From positions 95,150-159,149 of the forward strand of contig NZ_SMFL01000004.1 in assembly GCF_004349265.1 (NCBI RefSeq): 64,000 bases of DNA, in the 5' to 3' direction. Within the stretch, counting starts at the first letter, position 1. The number at the start of each line of letters is the position of its first letter. The notes below the pieces were generated by a model. The model worked only from the letters and a program-made list of their open reading frames with translations, made no database searches and was not told where the DNA came from. The translations under genes and the position numbers were made by a program. Below, piece by piece: positions 37,804-45,212 of the stretch. This DNA comes from Dyadobacter psychrotolerans (lineage in GTDB: Bacteria > Bacteroidota > Bacteroidia > Cytophagales > Spirosomataceae).

Positions 37804-37822
37804 AAATGTTTCTGAAACATTT
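37804..37822. promoter_or_regulatory. Perfect 9-1-9 palindrome upstream of the DUF2383 gene
   Basis: AAATGTTTC-T-GAAACATTT, 78 bp before the start at 37900 and inside the divergent promoter region shared with the methyltransferase. Candidate operator of an unidentified dimeric regulator. Confidence 0.45.
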
Positions 37823-37899
37823 ACGACTAATCAGGCACAATTTTTATCATAGGATTACCGGCATATAGTTGTCTGTACGCATATCAAAAACTAGAAACA

Positions 37900-38349
37900 A
37901 TGGGAAATAACAATGAAATCATTAGTGATCTGAAAGGTCTTGTAGATATCATCAACGATGGTAAAGAGGGTTATGAGTCTGCGGCTGACGCTACCGATAA
38001 TCCTGAACTGAAAGCACTATTTACTAAGTTTTCTACACAACGTGCTGGCTATGCGCAGGAACTGAAAGACCATATTGCCACCCATGGCGGCGAGTCTACA
38101 AATGAGGAAGGAGGAATTTTAGGCGTATTACACCGAACATGGATTGATATTAAACAGGCACTAAGCAGTAAAGAGGATAGTGCTATTTTAGAAGCGGTTA
38201 CCACCGGCGAAAAAGCAGCAATAGATAAATTCGATGCTGCCCTGGAGAATTATGTGGAACACGCAGATCATCTTGGTCTGCTACAAAAACAAAGATCAGG
38301 AATTGCTCAGGCCCTTACAGAGATTGAGTCGTTTCAAACTATAAGTTAA
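37900..38349 (+). CDS. DUF2383 (PA2169-family) ferritin-like four-helix protein
   Basis: 149 residues, all helical, no signal (NNEIISDLKGLVDIINDGKEGYESAADATDN, LKALFTKFSTQRAGYAQELKDHI). The pattern E...E-x6-Y-x3-L...H is the DUF2383 ferritin-like fold. Members are often stress- or stationary-phase-induced; function unproven. Monocistronic, with a palindromic operator candidate upstream and a terminator downstream. Confidence 0.85.
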   Translation: MGNNNEIISDLKGLVDIINDGKEGYESAADATDNPELKALFTKFSTQRAGYAQELKDHIATHGGESTNEEGGILGVLHRTWIDIKQALSSKEDSAILEAVTTGEKAAIDKFDAALENYVEHADHLGLLQKQRSGIAQALTEIESFQTIS

Positions 38350-38373
38350 GTGCAGTATATTCTGCATGCTAGG

Positions 38374-38400
38374 CCGGGAGATTTTCTTCCGGTTTTTTTT
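38374..38400 (+). terminator. Terminator of the DUF2383 gene
   Basis: CCGGGAGA-TTT-TCTTCCGG (one G-T pair) followed by eight T, 24 bp after the stop. Confidence 0.8.
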
Positions 38401-38650
38401 GTTTGAAATCAATGCACCCTATCCGATCATTCTGTAAATCAAGGTATTGTCTGCCAGTAGCATCAGCAGTATCTTATTGTTGATTTCCCGCTCCAAGCTA
38501 CCCGTTTAATAAATTCAATATCTTTTTAGCGCAAAAATTCTCAAAACCAAAACGCTGAGAAAGGGTGTAAGCACAATTTGATTAATCGGTAGTGATCTGC
38601 TGATTTGTATTATTTTGTTTTGTACTGTTGTAGCAAAACGGAAAAGACAA

Positions 38651-39463
38651 ATGAATGCAAATCAAGCTTTGTGGGAAAAAGGGGATTTCACTCGTCTGGC
38701 AGAAACCATGCGCCAAAGCGGTGCCGATCTGGTGGCGAAGTTGGGTATCTCTAAGGGAATGAATGTGTTGGATCTGGGTTGTGGTGACGGTACTACAGCG
38801 CTCCCGGCAGCCAGACTCGGAGCAAATGTTCTGGGCGTCGATATTGCAAGAAACCTTGTCGATGCGGGTAATGCACGTATTTGTAAAGAAGGTCTTACGA
38901 ACATTGTATTTCAACACGGTGACGCGGTTGATTTAAAGGACATTCAAGATGAGCAATTCGATCTGGTCATGAGTATTTTTGGAGCAATGTTTGCCCCAAG
39001 ACCGTTTGGTGTAGCCAAAGAACTTGTGCGTGTGACGCGTCACGGTGGAAGAATTGTAATGGGAAACTGGATTCCGGGTGACCCAACTCTGGTAGCACAA
39101 ATATTGAAAGTGAGCTCTGCTTACACGCCTGCACCACCTGAAGGTTTTATAAGCCCAATGCTTTGGGGAGTGGAAAGTAGTGTTACCGAACGTTTCACTG
39201 CGGCTGGTGTAAAGACAGAAAATATATCATTCAGTCGGGAGACGTTCACATTTCAGGCCCCTTATGCGCCGCAGGTTTTCCTTGATAATTTCAGGAGTTA
39301 TTACGGCCCTACGATGAACGCGTTCGAAGCGGCCGAAAAAAATGGCAGGACTGACGACCTTCACGGTGAACTGGAAGTTTTGTTTAAAAGTCACAACCAG
39401 AGTAAAAACAAAAACACAACTTCAATTCCCGCAACGTTTCTTAAGGTGACCGTTGTACGGTAG
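38651..39463 (+). CDS. Class I SAM-dependent methyltransferase (UbiE/COQ5-like)
   Basis: 270 residues from the ATG at 38651 (MNANQALWEKGDFTRLAETM); the upstream TTG at 38615 is less likely. Motif I VLDLGCGDGTTALPAAR, VLGVDIARNLVDAGNAR, motif IV FDLVMSIFGAMFAPRP and GGRIVMGNWIPGDP. Likely methylates a small molecule. Last host gene before the integrated element. Confidence 0.85.
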   Translation: MNANQALWEKGDFTRLAETMRQSGADLVAKLGISKGMNVLDLGCGDGTTALPAARLGANVLGVDIARNLVDAGNARICKEGLTNIVFQHGDAVDLKDIQDEQFDLVMSIFGAMFAPRPFGVAKELVRVTRHGGRIVMGNWIPGDPTLVAQILKVSSAYTPAPPEGFISPMLWGVESSVTERFTAAGVKTENISFSRETFTFQAPYAPQVFLDNFRSYYGPTMNAFEAAEKNGRTDDLHGELEVLFKSHNQSKNKNTTSIPATFLKVTVVR

Positions 39464-39572
39464 AGAAACGGGCCAAGGGTACGGGTCAGAAAATGTGAAA
39501 TTGTAACGAACAATGAGAATATGATTCGAAACTCTCCATATGCCTTCCCAAAAGTTAGCGTCAAAAAACAAA

Positions 39573-39603
39573 AAATCCTGCAAGCTTTTGACTTACAGGA
39601 TTT
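39573..39603 (-). terminator. Displaced original terminator of tRNA-Ser
   Basis: Read on the minus strand: AAATCCTGTAAG-tcaaaag-CTTGCAGGATTT then a T-run, a 12-bp stem with one G-U pair. It sits 2 bp outside the left att copy, exactly where a tRNA-Ser terminator would be before integration. Confidence 0.7.
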
Positions 39604-39605
39604 AC

Positions 39606-39623
39606 GTAGAGAGGAAGAGATTC
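39606..39623. repeat. Left attachment core of the integrated element
   Basis: GTAGAGAGGAAGAGATTC, identical to 59583-59600 at the 3' end of tRNA-Ser. Sequences on either side differ, so 18 bp is the shared core. Confidence 0.88.
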
Positions 39624-39642
39624 TCTGAAAAATTAAAATAAC

Positions 39643-39675
39643 CGTTTGTAAGCCAGTGAATTAGGCTTACAAACG
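39643..39675. repeat. Perfect 12-bp inverted repeat at the left end of the element
   Basis: CGTTTGTAAGCC, 9-nt loop, GGCTTACAAACG. It lies between the att core and the integrase arm-type sites, and also just after the repressor gene, so it may serve as terminator or in recombination. Confidence 0.6.
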
Positions 39676-39680
39676 AAAAA

Positions 39681-39721
39681 ATAGCAAAAGTAGCAGCAAA
39701 AAAGTAGCAGATAGAGTAGCA
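39681..39721. promoter_or_regulatory. Left integrase arm-type repeats (GTAGCA)
   Basis: GTAGCA at 39690, 39704 and 39716, plus ATAGCA at 39681. Two more GTAGCA copies lie just inside the right end (59523 and 59535). Copies flanking both sides of the core in the excised circle fit integrase arm sites. Confidence 0.55.
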
Positions 39722-39722
39722 A

Positions 39723-40112
39723 TTATTTCGCAGATTCATAGAGGCTTACAAGTTTATTAAGTGTTGCAATCTGTTGTTTTAAGGCAATATTTTCTTTTTC
39801 CAATCCGGTTACCTTTTCTGTCAATACCGCATCTTCTAAATTTTGAAGGGTTGATTTATAATTAACCTGAGCATCTCCAAATGTGTTGAATTTCCCGGTC
39901 TGGGTGACCTGAACAGCGAAAAGCCTGCTAATGTCCACACCAGCGGCATCCGCGGCCTTTCGCAGGAACTTGGTATCTAAATCATTCATTTTTAATTTCT
40001 TATATAAGTTTGAGGGGGCTATTTCCAGTATACCGGCCAACTCTTCGATTGTCCAGCCTTGTTTTTCAGCGAGGTCAGTTAAAATTTTACCTGCTCTAAA
40101 ATTATTTCTCAT
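39723..40112 (-). CDS. XRE-type repressor with coiled-coil C-terminus
   Basis: 129 residues. N-terminal helix-turn-helix (AGKILTDLAEKQGWTIEELAGILEIAPSNLYKKLK) and a C-terminal heptad-like coiled coil (LEDAVLTEKVTGLEKENIALKQQIATLNKLV) for oligomerisation. It is divergent from the early genes across an operator region in which its own start codon is part of a repeated operator sequence. It is likely the lysogeny repressor of the element. Confidence 0.82.
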   Translation of the reverse strand: MRNNFRAGKILTDLAEKQGWTIEELAGILEIAPSNLYKKLKMNDLDTKFLRKAADAAGVDISRLFAVQVTQTGKFNTFGDAQVNYKSTLQNLEDAVLTEKVTGLEKENIALKQQIATLNKLVSLYESAK

Positions 40113-40206
40113 TATTTGATAATTATTATTCTCAAAATTTGATAATACGAGTTTTTCATACGTCCTTTGACAGTATCAAATAATGAAACTTAAATATCAA
40201 ATAATG
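40110..40206. promoter_or_regulatory. Divergent operator region: three TATCAAATAATG copies
   Basis: Exact TATCAAATAATG at 40174-40185 and 40195-40206 and, inverted, at 40110-40121; a shorter ATTTGATAAT is at 40137-40146. Each 12-mer ends in an ATG that is a start codon: the repressor's (inverted copy) and two in-frame starts of the first early gene. Binding there would block both promoter clearance and translation start regions. Confidence 0.65.
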
Positions 40207-40488
40207 AGAAAATCAGAAAAATCTTTCAAAAAAATTAGTGATTGGTATGAATCACTATCACCATCTGAGGCTACCGAGTTCAAAAACAGCTATTTATTGC
40301 GATTCAGTTGTTCTAACGCTACTTTTTACCGAGCAATAAAGGAGGCAGACCCAAAGGCCAGTTTTCTGAGATTCATATATGATCAGACTGGGTATTGTTA
40401 CAATGTGGCTAAATCCGAACTGGTGTACGATTCTCAATATTTGACAAAAAATCTTTCATCCAAATACGGCATTGCCATTCCTGCGTGA
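40183..40488 (+). CDS. First early gene, Cro-like position, unknown protein (101 aa)
   Basis: A small basic protein (RKSEKSFKKISDWYESLSPS, NSYLLRFSCSNATFYRAIKE). The segment LSPSEATEFKN...CSNATFYRAIKEAD could form a helix-turn-helix. Position opposite the repressor suggests a Cro/antirepressor role. Two in-frame ATG codons (40183, 40204) both lie in operator copies; 40204 (MRKSEKS) may be the true start. Confidence 0.6.
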   Translation: MKLKYQIMRKSEKSFKKISDWYESLSPSEATEFKNSYLLRFSCSNATFYRAIKEADPKASFLRFIYDQTGYCYNVAKSELVYDSQYLTKNLSSKYGIAIPA

Positions 40489-40604
40489 TGAAAACGATTC
40501 GAACTTTCTTAGGATACGCATTACTATTTGCAGCCGGTTGGTTTGCGCTCTATGGTTTCCTGTCATTCCTGATGGACCTGTACGAAAAACATTTTATGCT
40601 ATGA
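40488..40604 (+). CDS. 38-residue membrane peptide
   Basis: MKTIRTFLGYALLFAAGWFA then LYGFLSFLMDLYEKHFML. One long hydrophobic segment. Its ATG overlaps the previous stop (ATGA) and its stop overlaps the next start (ATGA), strong evidence of translational coupling. A longer frame starting at 40472 covers this region in another frame and is not needed. Confidence 0.6.
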   Translation: MKTIRTFLGYALLFAAGWFALYGFLSFLMDLYEKHFML

Positions 40605-40843
40605 AGTACAGAAAGGAAACAACGGATTATGGAGTCGTAATTTATTCCGCCATCCAGCCAGATTATGACTTTGAGATGCAGGTTGTAATATCACCTACGA
40701 ACCTGATCTGCAAACTGCAAATGCACCCGACGCCGGTAACTGACAATAGACCGGAGACTACAAAGGCCGCTTTCGATAAGGCCTTAATTTATGCCAATAA
40801 GTTCTTTTCAGACTATAAAAATTTAAATCCAAATGACCAATAG
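40601..40843 (+). CDS. Hypothetical early protein (80 aa)
   Basis: MKYRKETTDYGVVIYSAIQP..., soluble, no family recognised. The start at 40601 overlaps the stop of the membrane peptide (ATGA); a TTG start at 40472 in the same frame would overlap it entirely and is rejected. Confidence 0.6.
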   Translation: MKYRKETTDYGVVIYSAIQPDYDFEMQVVISPTNLICKLQMHPTPVTDNRPETTKAAFDKALIYANKFFSDYKNLNPNDQ

Positions 40844-41102
40844 AGAGAGATTTTTAGCGAATCACAAATTCACATACAATAACTGGAAATACTCAGAATT
40901 TGAATATGTGGATTCTGGAGACATGGCGATTAAACCAAACATCTTTCGTGTGGATAGAAACCAAGGGTATGAAGCAATGGTAATAGGTTTCACTAAAACT
41001 TCTGTGAAAACCCAGAGACTGCACTTGTCAGATATGATAAATAAGTCCCTTCTGTTTTCTAAAATGAATTTCATCGAACCTCTAACCGATCAGCACCCAT
41101 GA
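40833..41102 (+). CDS. Hypothetical early protein, first of a tandem paralogous pair (89 aa)
   Basis: MTNRERFLANHKFTYNNWKY...SLLFSKMNFIEPLTDQHP. Shares its beginning (RERFLA-H-FTY), its end (L-FSKM-F---LTD-HP) and length with the next gene, so the pair arose by tandem duplication. Its start overlaps the previous stop by 11 bp. Function unknown. Confidence 0.7.
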   Translation: MTNRERFLANHKFTYNNWKYSEFEYVDSGDMAIKPNIFRVDRNQGYEAMVIGFTKTSVKTQRLHLSDMINKSLLFSKMNFIEPLTDQHP

Positions 41103-41371
41103 GCAACAAAGAGAGATTCCTAGCCGGTCACATATTCACTTATGGCGGCTCGCAAATTGACAAGTACACATTTGATAAAAATGATATTCCTGGGATAACG
41201 ACAGGATTTATATTTAGAGTTGGGCAGGGTTCTACGGTTGTAGCACTGGCAAAAAGAATTACTACAACTACGGTATCTACCCACAAGATTCATTTTGGTC
41301 GTAGAATTAAAATGAATCTCGAATTCTCAAAAATGCATTTTAAAGCGTCTCTTACCGATCTGCATCCATGA
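41099..41371 (+). CDS. Hypothetical early protein, second of the tandem pair (90 aa)
   Basis: MSNKERFLAGHIFTYGGSQI...NLEFSKMHFKASLTDLHP. Paralogue of the preceding gene with the middle third diverged. ATGA overlap at both ends. Function unknown. Confidence 0.7.
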   Translation: MSNKERFLAGHIFTYGGSQIDKYTFDKNDIPGITTGFIFRVGQGSTVVALAKRITTTTVSTHKIHFGRRIKMNLEFSKMHFKASLTDLHP

Positions 41372-41604
41372 AAAAGGAGATTCCAAAGAAAGCCACGTTA
41401 AGAGCAGTAAGAGCATTTTCGGGTAACTACGTTGCAAAACAGAATGTCAAGCATTTAAAGGCTGGTGAAGAAATTCACTTAAACGTCGTGACACTAATGT
41501 CGGTTGATAAGGTGATGATTTTCAATAATAACAGTGAAAAGGTTCCGTTTTTCATGACCATTTATGAAAGTCAATTTTCTGATTACTTCACTGAGATATT
41601 ATGA
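41368..41604 (+). CDS. Hypothetical early protein (78 aa)
   Basis: MKKEIPKKATLRAVRAFSGN..., a small basic, probably beta-rich protein (EEIHLNVVTLMSVDKVMIFNN). No family recognised. Coupled by ATGA overlaps to both neighbours. Confidence 0.6.
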   Translation: MKKEIPKKATLRAVRAFSGNYVAKQNVKHLKAGEEIHLNVVTLMSVDKVMIFNNNSEKVPFFMTIYESQFSDYFTEIL

Positions 41605-42080
41605 CCAGAGAACAATTAGAGGCGGTTTTGGCTCAGGCCAAAAATAAACGGACATATCTCGAGAGTAAGATTTTACCATCACAGCCGATTCCAAAATGGC
41701 TACAAAACGAGCTGAATTTTATCGATGATCACGAAGCGATTGCAAACGCATTATTCCAATCAAAGGAACGGGAAGGCAAGCTAAAAAAGACTATTGAACG
41801 GCTCACAGCATTGATTGAATTGTTCGAGGCTGCATTTAACCAACTAATGATTCACCGCCCGGCGTTGGTTCATTTTACGGGCAAAGTTGAAGCGATTCAA
41901 GTACGGCCAATGATATTTTTCCAGTTAGCCCGGCTACTGCCTGACGCATTAAACAAAAAATTAGCATTACAATTTTACCATGAGTATAGTAGCGAGCTTC
42001 TTACAGGACGAACAACCCGACCAACCGCCGGAACCGATCAAATTAACAGTTCAACCAACAGTAAGTCAGCAGTTCCGTAA
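41601..42080 (+). CDS. Hypothetical coiled-coil protein (159 aa)
   Basis: MTREQLEAVLAQAKNKRTYL, mostly helical with Glu/Lys-rich segments (QSKEREGKLKKTIERLTALIEL). No family recognised. Its last 101 bp overlap the RepA-like gene in another frame; the tail TGRTTRPTAGTDQINSSTNS looks non-structured. Could be a replication accessory protein because of the overlap. Confidence 0.6.
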   Translation: MTREQLEAVLAQAKNKRTYLESKILPSQPIPKWLQNELNFIDDHEAIANALFQSKEREGKLKKTIERLTALIELFEAAFNQLMIHRPALVHFTGKVEAIQVRPMIFFQLARLLPDALNKKLALQFYHEYSSELLTGRTTRPTAGTDQINSSTNSKSAVP

Positions 42081-43080
42081 GAAGGGAATATTCGATGCAC
42101 GCATAACGCTAAAAACCCAGATTAAGGAGCTTGTACCCGTTGTCAAAATCAACGGGTCAAATTTTGCGGTGAGAGGTGATATTTCCTTTGTATCCGGTGC
42201 ACCCAAGGCAGGAAAGACCAACATTATCAACATGATGCTTGCATCCTGCTTTGTTCCGGCAAATTTCAACCCGGAAGAAACGTTGCTGATCGAATCAGTC
42301 AACGCAGGAAAAAATCCGGTGATCTACATTGATACCGAACAGCCTAAGCCCTATACGATGGGCATTGTACGTAAGGTGATGGAAATAGCCGGACTGGAAA
42401 AGGAGCCTGAAAACCTATATGTTTTTAACCTACGTGAATATTCCGTAGAAGAGCGCATACAATGGCTTGAACAGTGTTTTGAAGAATTTGAAAACGAGCA
42501 CTTATACTTCATTGACGGTGTCACCGACTTTGTTACCAGCGTGAATAACGAGGAAGAAAGTAACAAGTTTATCAATCACCTGATGAAAAAATCAAGTGAA
42601 AAGGATACCTCAATCATTCTGGCAATCCACGAAAATCCGAACGGCGGCAAGTATCGCGGCCACATTGGATCGGAAGCGGAACGGAAGTGCGGCGGCGCGA
42701 TCAGCATCCAGAAAGACAGAGAAAAACAATTACACTGGATACAAGCCAGATACTTGCGCGGAACCTCTGATTTTGAAGCCATATATTTTCAATGGAATCA
42801 CGAGCTGAAACGGTTTGCCCTGGCTGATGAAAGTGTAAAAAGCAGCTTCAAAAACGAACGGTCTAAGAGTGCCGAAGAACGCAAGCGGGATGAACTCCAT
42901 GCAGCAATGAAAAACCTGTTTGGCGGATTTAAGACGCTTGATAAAAGTCAGGCTCAAAAGACACTGGCTAATATTCTTTCCTGCTCAATTAAGACCTGTG
43001 AACGGAAGGTTGCATCCGCAATTCAGTTCGGAATAATCAGCTACAATGACGAAAACAAAACCATAACCATAAACGAGTAA
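41980..43080 (+). CDS. RepA/AAA-type ATPase, probable replicative helicase or initiator
   Basis: 366 residues. RecA-like core with Walker A GAPKAGKTN (about 73-81), VIYIDTEQP, Walker B EHLYFIDGVTDF (about 173-183) and AIHENPNGGKYRGHIGSEAER. The C-terminal 90 residues (SAEERKRDELHAAMKNLFGGF, SCSIKTCERKVASAIQFG) look like a winged helix. This is the AAA_25/RepA architecture of plasmid and phage replication helicases. The 101-bp overlap with the previous gene is large, but no ATG exists between 41980 and Walker A that would avoid it. Confidence 0.82.
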   Translation: MSIVASFLQDEQPDQPPEPIKLTVQPTVSQQFRKKGIFDARITLKTQIKELVPVVKINGSNFAVRGDISFVSGAPKAGKTNIINMMLASCFVPANFNPEETLLIESVNAGKNPVIYIDTEQPKPYTMGIVRKVMEIAGLEKEPENLYVFNLREYSVEERIQWLEQCFEEFENEHLYFIDGVTDFVTSVNNEEESNKFINHLMKKSSEKDTSIILAIHENPNGGKYRGHIGSEAERKCGGAISIQKDREKQLHWIQARYLRGTSDFEAIYFQWNHELKRFALADESVKSSFKNERSKSAEERKRDELHAAMKNLFGGFKTLDKSQAQKTLANILSCSIKTCERKVASAIQFGIISYNDENKTITINE

Positions 43081-43085
43081 TACTT

Positions 43086-43340
43086 ATGAATGCGAATCTG
43101 AAAATATCAGTACAAGGTTTAAAAACACAAATTCAAGATCTTCTTGCGCAGGTTTGCGTGTCGGTTCCTGATTGCGAACAATTCAACATGGTTTTGCACG
43201 ATCCTATGAAGTCGATGGAGCCTGACTGGCAAATGGAATTAGATATTGTAACCAACCGGGAGCTGATACAGGAAGTCATGGAGATTGTGAATAATGCGGA
43301 ACTGGACAAGGCGAATTGTGTGGTTAAAATGAATTATTAA
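43086..43340 (+). CDS. Hypothetical early protein (84 aa)
   Basis: MNANLKISVQGLKTQIQDLL..., small, acidic, predicted soluble, 5 bp after the ATPase stop. No family recognised. Confidence 0.6.
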   Translation: MNANLKISVQGLKTQIQDLLAQVCVSVPDCEQFNMVLHDPMKSMEPDWQMELDIVTNRELIQEVMEIVNNAELDKANCVVKMNY

Positions 43341-43358
43341 TATTAACTGAATCGAATA

Positions 43359-44030
43359 ATGGTACTGGTTATTAATTTTTCAGGTGGAAAAGATAGTTGT
43401 GCAATGTTGGCTTACTTGTGTGAAAAGTATCCAGACACCGAAAAGCATGTTGTTTTTGCTGACACAGGATGGGAGCATAAAGATGCAGAAAGCTGGTCGC
43501 GTGGTATCGTAGAAAGTTTCGGTCTGCACCTGAATGTTGCGAGAAATCCTAATAAGACCTTTTTAGAAATGGTGGTACGTAGAAAGATGTTTCCCGGCAT
43601 GCAGACCAGACAATGCACCAGCGATTTGAAACGCGGACCTATTCAGACGTGGATCAGGCAGAATGTCACTGATAAACTGGTTATTAACTGCATGGGAATA
43701 CGTAGTGAAGAAAGTCCAAACCGAAAAAAAGCAAAACACCTTTCAAGGAATAAATCAATGACAAATTCGCGTCGAACTGTGTGGGACTGGAACCCAATTA
43801 AAGACTGGAATAGTGATCAGGTATTCAATTACTTAAAAATGCATAACATCCCGTTACATCCGGTTTATAAATATCTATCTCGTTTTAGTTGTCGAGTATG
43901 TATTTATATGTCCGCTCACGATGTACATCAAGTTAAAATAAATGATCCGGAAGCCTTCAAAATTATTGAGCACTTAGAAAATCAGATCGGTTTCACAATG
44001 TTCCAATCTGGAAGTATCACAACAATTTAA
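43359..44030 (+). CDS. PAPS-reductase / DndC-like PP-loop protein
   Basis: 223 residues. PP-loop SGGKDS (8-13), VVFADTGWEHKDAESW, RQCTSDLKRGPIQTWI, GIRSEESPNRKK and the paired cysteines SCRVCIYM. This is the phosphoadenosine-phosphosulfate-reductase superfamily, which activates substrates by adenylation. Phage-borne members are common and may take part in sulfur chemistry on nucleic acid (as DndC does) or nucleotide metabolism. Here it travels with two DNA methyltransferases, so a DNA-modification role is plausible but unproven. Confidence 0.85.
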   Translation: MVLVINFSGGKDSCAMLAYLCEKYPDTEKHVVFADTGWEHKDAESWSRGIVESFGLHLNVARNPNKTFLEMVVRRKMFPGMQTRQCTSDLKRGPIQTWIRQNVTDKLVINCMGIRSEESPNRKKAKHLSRNKSMTNSRRTVWDWNPIKDWNSDQVFNYLKMHNIPLHPVYKYLSRFSCRVCIYMSAHDVHQVKINDPEAFKIIEHLENQIGFTMFQSGSITTI

Positions 44031-44043
44031 CAGACTCGAACGA

Positions 44044-44232
44044 ATGAACTCAATCACCACACCCAGGGTAACAGCAAAACGCCTTAATGCAAATTGGAGA
44101 AATGTTTTTCAGACCGCAAAGGATGCCCAGATCAGGCGGTTGATGTGGCAAAGGGAAGAATTAAGGAAAGATAACGCCCTGTTACTATCTACGATCGCTA
44201 AAAACGGTATTACCAATTTTTATTTACCATAA
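44044..44232 (+). CDS. Hypothetical early protein (62 aa)
   Basis: MNSITTPRVTAKRLNANWRN..., basic helical peptide (RRLMWQREELRKDNALLL). No family recognised. In the early transcript, 13 bp after the PP-loop gene. Confidence 0.5.
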   Translation: MNSITTPRVTAKRLNANWRNVFQTAKDAQIRRLMWQREELRKDNALLLSTIAKNGITNFYLP

Positions 44233-44251
44233 CAATCAAACAATTCAAATT

Positions 44252-44503
44252 ATGTCACATGCAACAAAAAATGCCATTATCAAAGCCTTAGACGCTTTAC
44301 CAGTAGGGGTTGAAGGTTACCTTCATGCGATCATTGGCCCGAATCGTAGTATACAGCTGGAAACGAACCTGATCACACAAAAGGAACTGTCAGCGGCCCG
44401 AGAATCGCTTGCCAAGAAAGCAAAGGAACTGCCATTGCCGCCCGTCAAAAAACCGGAAGTTCTAAATGTGGTCACACCAACTACCGAACCGGCTGTTAAT
44501 TAA
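44252..44503 (+). CDS. Hypothetical early protein (83 aa)
   Basis: MSHATKNAIIKALDALPVGV..., helical, with a Pro-rich C-terminus (LPLPPVKKPEVLNVVTP). Last gene before a strong terminator, so it closes the early transcript. Function unknown. Confidence 0.6.
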   Translation: MSHATKNAIIKALDALPVGVEGYLHAIIGPNRSIQLETNLITQKELSAARESLAKKAKELPLPPVKKPEVLNVVTPTTEPAVN

Positions 44504-44510
44504 ATTCAAA

Positions 44511-44540
44511 AAAACCGCTCCATGTTGAGCGGTTTTTTGG
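44511..44540 (+). terminator. Terminator of the early operon
   Basis: AAAACCGCTC-catgtt-GAGCGGTTTT followed by TT: perfect 10-bp stem with a T-run, 8 bp after the last stop. Confidence 0.88.
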
Positions 44541-44571
44541 TTTCTTTACACAAACATAAACCTCAAACAAA

Positions 44572-45084
44572 ATGAAAAATTTACTCTTTGCCGTTGCCTT
44601 TTTACTAACTACATCGGCAATGTCACAAGATTTGATTACCACGCACGGCGGAAACAACATGCAGGTTAAAGTTCTTGCTGTGAATGAAAACAGTATTTCG
44701 TACACGTTCCCGGGTGAGACTGTAACTAATACGATCGGTAAGGCCGCTGTAAACAAAGTAAAATATGCATCCGGTAGAGAAGAAACAATTTCAGATAAGG
44801 TAGATGTTTCCGGCGAGGAAGGATGGCAGCATGTGATTATTACAAACAATCCAAACGAGGTTATTGGTCTAAAGCGCAAAGGTGAGGTTAAAGGCAAAGC
44901 CGGTGGTTATTGGGGAATGCGTACCGTAAAAGGTGCTGACAAAAAAGCAACTGAACGCATAAAGAAAGATGCTATTGAAATGGGTGCTCACGTTGTTTTT
45001 ATCCAACAGCATGAGACAACCGGACGTAAAATGTATTATTCCAATCCTGAAAGCATCCAATCTGGTACTGCGTACGGTTATTAA
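44572..45084 (+). CDS. Secreted hypothetical protein (170 aa)
   Basis: Signal peptide NLLFAVAFLLTTSAMSQ, then a beta-rich domain (LITTHGGNNMQVKVLAVNENSISYTFPG). The pattern 'DLI-T--G--M-VKV--V--N-ISY' recalls host periplasmic proteins of Bacteroidota. It stands alone between two terminators, so it may be an independently expressed cargo (moron) gene altering the lysogen's envelope. Function unknown. Confidence 0.65.
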   Translation: MKNLLFAVAFLLTTSAMSQDLITTHGGNNMQVKVLAVNENSISYTFPGETVTNTIGKAAVNKVKYASGREETISDKVDVSGEEGWQHVIITNNPNEVIGLKRKGEVKGKAGGYWGMRTVKGADKKATERIKKDAIEMGAHVVFIQQHETTGRKMYYSNPESIQSGTAYGY

Positions 45085-45109
45085 ATTCGAATTTCAGAAA
45101 ATGTCTTTT

Positions 45110-45140
45110 GCCGCTTTGAAATTTTCAGAGCGGCTTTTTT
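45110..45140 (+). terminator. Terminator of the secreted-protein gene
   Basis: GCCGCTTTGAA-ATT-TTCAGAGCGGC followed by six T; 25 bp after the stop. Confidence 0.85.
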
Positions 45141-45212
45141 GTGCCTGATGGATTAATTAATTTTTGAATTTTTCAAATAGTCAACCGCCAACAGACACGC
45201 GCATACACATAT

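Noticed and set aside
38374..38400. Riboswitch-like structure after the DUF2383 gene
   Set aside because: It is a simple stem followed by eight T, fully explained as a terminator.
40472..40600. Extended N-terminus of the 80-residue early protein
   Set aside because: The extension uses a TTG start and overlaps a coupled membrane peptide in another frame; ATGA overlaps favour 40601.
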